This document shows, piece by piece, positions 56,630 to 64,000 of a DNA stretch of 64,000 bases. The translations under genes and the position numbers were made by a program. Below the pieces are notes generated by a model, which had not been told where the DNA came from, did no database searches, and was given only the letters and a program-made list of their open reading frames with translations. This stretch comes from Sinonovacula constricta (lineage: Eukaryota; Mollusca; Bivalvia; Cardiida; Solecurtidae): the NCBI GenBank assembly GCA_007844125.1, contig CM017571.1:3196088-3260087 (forward strand), in the 5' to 3' direction. The number at the start of each line of letters is the position of its first letter. The stretch's first letter is position 1.

Positions 56630-58870
56630 CGAACATGAATAAAAGGATGGGGAGGTGTATTTTTATATCATGCATGGATGGAAATTTCCGCTAGATCAAT
56701 TGTCACACGTGGATTAGAAATACCGTTAATAGGAATTCTTCGAAGAACTGACATTTCAGAAAGACATCGTGTGGTCTACAATGGATAACCGATTTCAAGC
56801 GCCGTACAAGCAAGCGTGACATGTGATTGGTATCTTTTCAGTACCAGAATAGAACAGTCATGTTTACGAGTACAAAGATATATCTGATCAAGTTTATAGT
56901 CAAACACGAGGCCGTGTGCACAGCTTAATGTCGCAAATTCAAACAGTAAACTAAGCTCGGAATTCAATTTGTGTGAACCAAATCTACTCTAGCAGTCTGA
57001 ATACACCTTATTAATTAGCGTAACGTTACGGTATCATTGCCGTTGAAGACAAAGTACGTGTAAAAAGCAACCAGTAACAGTGACACACAGATTTAGAGAG
57101 ATAAGTCTTTGAACTTACATTTTTCATATCTCACCGACCGAATCCATCAAATCCTCACACTCAACACAAAACACAGATCACAAACACCACTTGAATGTTC
57201 CACAGTCGTGTTTAAAAATGCAATTTATTCATCAGGAACAACACATGTCTTGCGCCAGCACAATTTGAACAAACTTTCTGTCTTGCATTTGTTCACAATT
57301 ACCACAGATTGACTACCAGAAATGCACTTAAAAGTGATTGTTATATTCTAATGCACACAACATGTACTATAAACTTTGAAAATGTTTAATAAACAGTTAA
57401 ATATTTAAAGTATTTAACAAAAAGCATTGCTTCAGCAATACATTTGGCGCAAAATTGGTTTCCCGCCAGCCTATTGAACACAATTTTATAAGTGCCCTTT
57501 GAGAAGAGAATTCTGATTGGCTGCAAGCTTTCTGACTCTTTCGAATTATACCGTAAATACACGATGAAAGTAAATAAAATATTAAATAGTTTTACCCATT
57601 ATTTCTGATTATATATGATTGTATACGTTAATTACACAATATAACAACATTATACCTTGTATAAGGATACAAAACACGAAATAATTTTGCTTCGTACAGA
57701 TATTCAAACTTCGACAATCTTCGTACACAGTCGTAGCTCTATTGAAAGACAGTAAACTGTCTCTAAAAATTCCCGTTAAGCAGACGTTGTTCCTTTTTTT
57801 AAAAAAAGCAACAACAACAAAAACAATTTGTAAAATAGGACTGACCAGACTAAATTTTGGCCTAAATTCAGTTAATTGCACCGAATAAGTAGTGACAGTA
57901 CTGTAAAAATGGCTGTTATAAATGAAGCAGAGGAAGCTATAATAGTAACAGGGACAGCTATAAAAATAGACAGAAAACAGAAACATGAGCAGATTTTTGT
58001 AGTGTCAGTGCTTGTAAATGCAGTTACATTATTAAACCATTTAGTATATGCAATAAACTGTGCTTGTTTCAGTTTTTTAAGATGCACATGTAAAATCCCA
58101 GCATGTGGGCTGTTCATATTTGGATCTGTATTTTGGTTTCATTACATTACATTACAAGAAACGTCGTTGATGCGAAGTATCAAAGGCGACGCAAAAAGTG
58201 GAAGAGATATAAGCAATAAGTGAGCAAGTAACAAAGACAGTTGAAACGTTGTTTTTTTGTTGTTGAAAGTTCTCATTATACTATACATACCGAGAAAAGG
58301 TATATACTTGTATTTCAGAGGCCATAGAATGGTTTAAAACAAAATAAAACGCAAAAATCCGACACCATTTAATAGGTTTTCATGTGTAACATACATAGAA
58401 AAAAAGTTGCAAATTTATTATAATTAACTATAAAACTAAAGTGCACAAGCTGAAAGTGCACATGTGCAGCAGTTTCACATTACACAAATAAGTATTGTTC
58501 AGCTAGTATTTTTCTCGAACGTAGTATGTTGTATCTTTCTCAGTATCTTATGGCTTATTTTCAAAGTTACTTTGAAAGTTACAGACACACACAAAAAAAA
58601 AGAAATATAAATATAACTAACCAAAATAGAACGCCGTTAATTCGGACCCGCATTTTATAAGGTTTAGGAATTCCGCAAAACAAACTATTTTCCATGTGTA
58701 AATTTCAGTGAGCATTCCATACATAGGCTTTCGCGCTCTAGCGCGTCGCCAATAATATCAAAACAATGTTCAGTATTTAAATGTAAGCAATTACTTACTT
58801 CTTTTTTACGCTAGAAGTTATTAGTATATTGTTCTTATTTCACCTGACATCAGTCAGTGGCAAAACATGT
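56630..58870. other. No recognised gene; one weak ORF
   Basis: A + strand frame at 57876-58223 has an internal ATG in MAVINEAEEAIIVTGTAIKI, then one hydrophobic segment (VVSVLVNAVTLLNHLVYAI) and a cysteine-rich patch. The opposite strand is also open here, and no family is recognised. I leave it unannotated as a gene. Confidence 0.3.
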
Positions 58871-58879
58871 ATAAAACTC

Positions 58880-59137
58880 TATCTGTGTGTCTGTCTGTCT
58901 GTCTCTGTCTGCCTCTCTGTCTCTGTCTTTCTGTCTCTGTCTGTCTGTGTGTCTGTCTGTCTGTCTTTCTGTTTCTCTGTCTCTCTCTCTGTCCCTGTCT
59001 GTCTCTGTCTGTCTGTCTGTCTGTCTGTGTCTGTGTCTGTCTGTCTGTCTGTCTCTGTCTCTGTCTCTGTCTGTCTCTGTCTGTCTGTCTGTCTCTGTCT
59101 CTGTCTCTCTGTGTGTCTCTCTGTGTGTCTCTCTGTG

Positions 59138-59233
<96 letters not shown>

Positions 59234-59246
59234 TCTCTCTCTCTCT
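58880..59246. repeat. (TCTG)n / (TC)n simple repeat
   Basis: About 290 bp of TCTG/TCTC tetramers followed by about 75 bp of nearly pure TC. All long Leu/Ser/Val/Cys frames across it are by-products of the repeat. Confidence 0.97.
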
Positions 59247-59430
59247 TATTATGGAATGTCTTATGGAATACATTGCATGGTGACGACAGTGTAAGAAGCA
59301 TGAACAGGAAATCGCAGCTGTTCTGTGAGACCCTGTTTCCATAGAAAAGAATCAAGTATTACGATTTTTAACAGTGTAGCTTGCAAACATAAAGTGTAGC
59401 TTGCACTTACAAAAAATAGTAGGCATTTTT

Positions 59431-59787
59431 TAATTCCGTCCTCGGGACAATCATCCCTCGGATGTATCTGGTGCAACGATGCTTAAATAAATCGCCGGAA
59501 GTCGGGAGAATATGCATAAAATGTAGTTCGCACATAACATAAACAGTGGCATAGTTTGACAGCTGTTTTGCTTGCTGCGCTTTGTAAATTAAACTTGAGT
59601 GGTTTAAATTTAAAGCAGCCACAAATTGAAGTTTAACTGGCATCGTACTATAATGAGCTGTCATCCGAGCTGCCATCTTTGTTTTGACGTCTGTCACAAA
59701 AAGTCCTATTTAGGGAAATGGCCGAGGGGATCCGACTACCTACATACATCAGAGAGATGATTCGTGAATTATCCAAGGTGTTCCGAT
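59431..59787 (+). mobile_element. TIR element with conserved frame, copy 4
   Basis: Left end lacks its outer bases (begins AATTCCGTCCTCGGGACAAT); right end GAATTATCCAAGGTGTTCCG. It carries the [15 protein letters not shown] segment found at the matching place in copy 3. The flank at 59316-59395 (CTGTTCTGTGAGACCCT and AACAGTGTAGCTTGC) also matches 47955-48028, next to the end fragment of this element at 48531-48588. Confidence 0.72.
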
Positions 59788-59909
59788 TAAGTCAGTTGAA
59801 TACTCGCACTAATAACATGTTGTCTCTTCCCATTTCGCCCCTTTCCTCTAGTCACTGGATTATATTCCAGTTATTGTATTTATGTTGTTCATTCATAAAT
59901 CTGCAATTC

Positions 59910-59923
59910 ATATATATATATGA

Positions 59924-60013
<90 letters not shown>
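59910..60013. repeat. (AT)n microsatellite
   Basis: About 80 bp of uninterrupted AT dinucleotides framed by TGATGCAT and ATGCATCA, so the whole tract is a near-perfect palindrome. Confidence 0.97.
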
Positions 60014-60015
<2 letters not shown>

Positions 60016-60207
60016 TCACACAATATAATCGTTTAAATATCTGGTTTAAAGAGATTGCAATTATTATTGTTAACATTTTACGCATGCCTGGACTTAATTG
60101 ACACTTCTAGTTCCCGTCAACATACATATTTATTTCTGAACTTGCACTTTTGTACCCTGTACTCATATTACTTTTTTTCCATGTATAAAAACGTGCCGCG
60201 ATTAGTT

Positions 60208-60673
60208 AAAGGTGGTATCCGACAATACGGACCGTAATTACGTTTCTCAAATAACCAAGTAAATCATCGTTACCTGAAAAGAACATGCAAAATGCTGCTC
60301 ATTGATGTCCTAGATCTGTAAGAACAGTCAAGCATAAATTACCACTCGTCACTGCAAACATGTATTTCCTTTCCGAGCCAGAAGAGATAGCTATGTATAA
60401 ACTAAGAAAACCACATGACCACTTACTTTTGTATAGTCGTCCGGGTAATCCGCTCTGACGTCGATATCTATTTTAGCAGATACCATTGTTGAGTTTTTAT
60501 ACAGTTAGAAAGAATACACATTAATCTTGTCTAACATTTCAGTTAGTGTTCAAAATTGTACTTATTAAACCTGAAGTATAAATTCATATAAAATTATGCT
60601 CAACTTCCCCAAAGCAGTGTTTCGATATTCTTATATGTAATTGAAATGGGCAAACTGTAGGATACCACCTTTT
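60208..60673 (-). mobile_element. Inverted-repeat transposon family X
   Basis: Starts TTAAAGGTGGTATCCGACAA and ends GCAAACTGTAGGATACCACC. Body TATTTCCTTTCCGAGCC and TGACGTCGATATCTATTTTA. Rightmost copy in the window. Confidence 0.8.
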
Positions 60674-61364
60674 TGGTCATGCGGTGCCAATCCTTTATCT
60701 CTTAAAAATTCACGTTTCTCATTACCCTGAACGCTTTCGGAAGCGCAACCGCCCGCAAACCATGAGTTAAGTATTACACTGAATTTCAGCTAACTTCTTT
60801 TGGTGGTTTTATTAACAATAACACTTCATGTTGACAAAACCTGGCGGAATACGATGTTATCATGTCAAGTGCTGGTTACTTACTTATCTTGTGCATAGTT
60901 AACGATAAGTATAAATGTGATAGCGTACCACTGGTACAACATGTAACACGTATTTTATTTGTTCAGATGAAAATTGACTTTTATATAGCCTGCATCCTGC
61001 GTTTAATACTGACACGTTTAATGGCGACTTGTTAAAATGTTTGCTTTTAAAACGCACAATTTCCTTCTTTTATTTATCAGCCATTTATGTTAAGTGTATC
61101 TTCAAAAGAAACTTAATTATCGTGTTATTCGACGCACGTGCTGAGAATCGGCTTTATTACAAATGTAATTGCGGCGAAACCACCAGAGCTTGGGCTAGCT
61201 ACCTATATATTTATATAACAATGGAATTGATCGATCTCTGATTTGGAGTGCACTTGCCGACTTTGATGTTCTTTGCACAGTGTAGCCTTTGAAGATGGGC
61301 GATACATGTCGCAGGCTGGGTTTGAAATCAAATTGGAGCCGACGTTCTATCGAGTTCGCCACAG

Positions 61365-61420
61365 CGGTGTCAGGATATTGTAGGTGCGGTATCATGCCAG
61401 TTGTTCACAGCATGCTTAAC
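61365..61420 (+). repeat. Fragment of SINE family 1 body
   Basis: CGGTGTCAGGATATTGTAGG and GGTATCATGCCAGTTGTTCACAGCATGC match the SINE-1 body at about 20815-20870. The tRNA-like head and the tail are absent or unrecognisable. Confidence 0.5.
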
Positions 61421-61483
61421 AATAAGTAAAAGCAGACAATGTAAGCCTGGTAAGTGCTCATTAGTAATCAGGGATGGATCCGG

Positions 61484-61540
61484 AGAGGGAGGGGGGGGGG
61501 GGGGGGAGCGGGGTGTGTGTGTGTGTGTGTGGTGGGGGTG
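61484..61540. repeat. G-run and (GT)n tract
   Basis: GGAGAGGGAGGG leads into a run of about 17 G, then GAGCGGGGTGTGTG with GT repeats and GGTGGGGGTG. Several G-tracts in a row could form a G-quadruplex on the + strand. Confidence 0.85.
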
Positions 61541-61544
61541 AATC

Positions 61545-64000
61545 CCCTCTCCGTCCAGATAAAAGAGTAGGATTGTGAAAAACATCCATTTAAGTTTAAC
61601 AAATACCAAGCTTTTAAAGTATTTTTTGTCTATTGACTGCTGAGGTCGAAGTTAGGGTCCGTTACTGTGTATATATATTTAGTATTTACTGCAATAGAGT
61701 TAAATGAATCTTGATTCACATCCCCCACCAAATTTTTCTAGATCCGCGTCTGTTAGTAATATTTATACCTCAAACGTGAAAAGTAAATTTCAACACTGGA
61801 TTGCTTCATTGAACAGAATAACCAGAAAGGCAGAAATTACAGATATACGAAAAGAAAATGAAAATAAATATTTCAAAACGGTGAAGATAGAAACATTTAC
61901 AATACATCCTATACACGATTCTGAATCCTTTTTGTTGATTTATAAGTAAAATTACAATTCCGGACTGCTTCATTGAACAAAATAAACAGAAAGGCATAAA
62001 TACAGAAAAGAAATTGAAAAATAATATTGTTGTTGATTTATACGTTTTCTGACCATTTAATTAGCATGCGCAATTTAATTCCTTTTAAAACAATTCTGAA
62101 ATTAGATTTTCAGGAAATTGCCTGCCAATGTTTGACATTGTTTTACATGTCAGTTTTACAGCATTGTCAGTGTAACTTCATTGTCATTTCCCTTTTCAGA
62201 GAAATAAAACAAACTTTAATTAGAAAACACTGAATTGATATGTTGGATTAAATATGGACAACACTGTAACATACTAAATTCGATTTATTTTCAATTAAAT
62301 GTACATTATGCGTTTAGAAATAAACGTTATTACTGAGTTTACTAATGAATTCAAAATAATTGCACATTAAAATGGATATAAACAAGATACAAGATAACGT
62401 TATTTAAAAACAATGTACATGCAATTCCACATCTTCGACATTCTGTTACTTATTGAATTATTCCATTTTCTGATTCTACTTTTTCCGCGTCATATCCCAA
62501 ATGTGTCTGCTGCAACAACACGTTTGGGCAAAACTCTTTTTACAGTAAAATAAAAGTAGAAGCTAATATCTAAGCAAATAATTCATTTTTAAAAAATTAT
62601 CCTGAAAGACGTTTTATTAGAAGCACGTAAACCAATCGCACAACTACTCTTATTGCTCGACATGGCAAGTGATAAATCTTTTTAAGGATTTACTTCATCT
62701 GGCAATGGAAGTTTTAAATCATGTTTTACAGCAGCTATAGATGTAAATATGCAAATTCATTTGTCATATCGTATTTGTTCACTTTTATATATTTCCTTGG
62801 GACGGCGCACTCCGTGGAAATAATTGTGTAAATAAGGCACGCATGTGCGTGCTTAGAATAAATGGAATGGGAATGTGAGAGTTACATTGCTCTAAAACGC
62901 GTCTTTGTTAGAAAACTCGCATATTTTGCGAAACACTATATAAATTTTATTTTTCTCTCACTTCCGCGATGCGCGTGGTTTCTTGCAATCAGTATTTCTA
63001 TTATGCAAATGTGTAAAATTAGATAAAACTATTACAATTTTGTGTCTAATGTAGTTGTTTAGTACTGGTCTGTCCTGGTAATATCAGTAAAAATGAAAAT
63101 TACTAAGGTTATTTTGTATTTTGTCATGTGTTACTTATTATCTATATTTTTTTTTCTAAAAACGCTCACACTCAAATTTTCGGTAAATTTTCCTTTTTCC
63201 AAGTGTTAAACGCAAACAATTGCTCTGTTGACATATTTGCAAACATTCATGGGCGGTGCCATATTAGAAAATATTAAACAGTGTGAACTTATTATCTTTG
63301 TCTTCTTTTTATATTACATGCTACCGAACTTTATCGACGATTTTTTTCTAGTATTTTTAAACCCCAGAACACGTAACACTGTTATGGACAATGTAAAACA
63401 TTGTAGGTTCCAGAGAAATTATAGCTTTAATTTTATATTTAACAGAAAACTACAGAAAGTGTTCACGTGACCTGATAAGAGATTAAAATTCTACAAAAAG
63501 TTCTGTATGTCGTATATCAGTGATAACTGAATAAGGATCAATAAGACTAGCGATGGGCTAAATTTTAAAGTTTATTTTTTTTAGTGGGTTATGTTTAAAT
63601 ACGCCCTAACGAATTATTGCATACGTTTCTAATAGCAATATATAAAACAAAGTCCTATGAGCATTGCGGCATATACAAACATTTGAAAAGACACAGGACC
63701 AAGGTATTCGCACATGTACGCCAAATGTAAAAGTGAGAACAAATCTGTGATGAGTCATTTAACAATAAGAGCAAACCCGACCATAATCAATTTTCATGAA
63801 CCAAGTTTCATGTCTCTTACCATTCTAGGTTATAAGATATGTATAGTATGATAATTAATATCCTTCAACGAACGTTCATTCCTTTCCACGAGAACATATA
63901 TATATAGAATACTACTTAATATTCAGTGTGCGGCTTTTATGCCTCCTATCATGCGAGATTGTAAAAAGCATTAGAGAATCATCTAGCTTTAGAATAAGAT
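61545..64000. other. AT-rich flank, nothing recognised
   Basis: No coding exon, RNA gene or known repeat could be supported. A short local duplication (TTGCTTCATTGAACAGAATA near 61800 and TGCTTCATTGAACAAAATA near 61966) is present, each followed by CAGAAAGGCA. Confidence 0.45.

Noticed and set aside
57876..58223. Small membrane-protein gene
   Set aside because: Single weak hydrophobic segment, both strands open, no recognised family and no supporting context.
58829..59355. Several overlapping Cys/Leu/Ser-Val frames
   Set aside because: Translations of the TCTG/TC simple repeat in every frame.

Overview
This window looks like nuclear DNA from an invertebrate animal, most likely a bivalve mollusc. 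It is AT-rich and sparse in genes. Its coding sequence is split into many short exons with GT-AG introns. The rest is packed with tRNA-derived SINEs, short inverted-repeat transposons, minisatellites and satellite DNA. The species call is an inference from repeat style and gene structure. No bacterial, viral, organellar or CRISPR feature was found, and apart from tRNA-derived SINEs no RNA gene could be supported.

Two real genes are visible and they converge. On the + strand, 11 exons between 2686 and 17167 encode all but roughly the first 55-60 residues of an all-trans-retinol 13,14-reductase (RETSAT). This FAD/NAD-binding oxidoreductase saturates retinol, and its first exon is missing from the window or unrecognised. 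On the - strand, from 51456 down to 31741, lies a complete 11-exon secreted lipase of the pancreatic-lipase family. It has a signal peptide, Ser/Asp/His catalytic residues, a long lid and a C-terminal PLAT domain, 481 residues in all. All exon phases close perfectly in both models.

The lipase gene has two versions of the exon that carries the C-terminal half of the lid and the catalytic histidine (41351-41478 and 38460-38587). Both are exactly 128 nt and have the same phases. Using both, or neither, breaks the reading frame, so they look like mutually exclusive exons that would swap the substrate gate of the enzyme. A 1.5-kb array of 31-bp repeats sits between them.

A second theme is tandem repeats grown out of splice junctions. 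About 23 copies of a ~44-bp unit upstream of the first visible RETSAT exon copy its 3' splice site plus the first ~20 exon bases. A ~70-bp array in the lipase gene copies the start of lipase exon 6. The 3' end and donor site of RETSAT visible exon 3 are duplicated around a SINE.

Layout: 1-2.6 kb flank and splice-site minisatellite; 2.7-17.2 kb RETSAT with SINEs and DNA transposons in its introns; 17.2-21 kb 3' flank; 21.1-29.2 kb a 39-bp satellite; 29.2-31.7 kb intergenic DNA; 31.7-51.5 kb lipase gene; 51.5-64 kb upstream flank with transposons, simple repeats and no gene I can recognise. One inverted-repeat transposon family occurs about ten times, all right of 30 kb and none in or around RETSAT.
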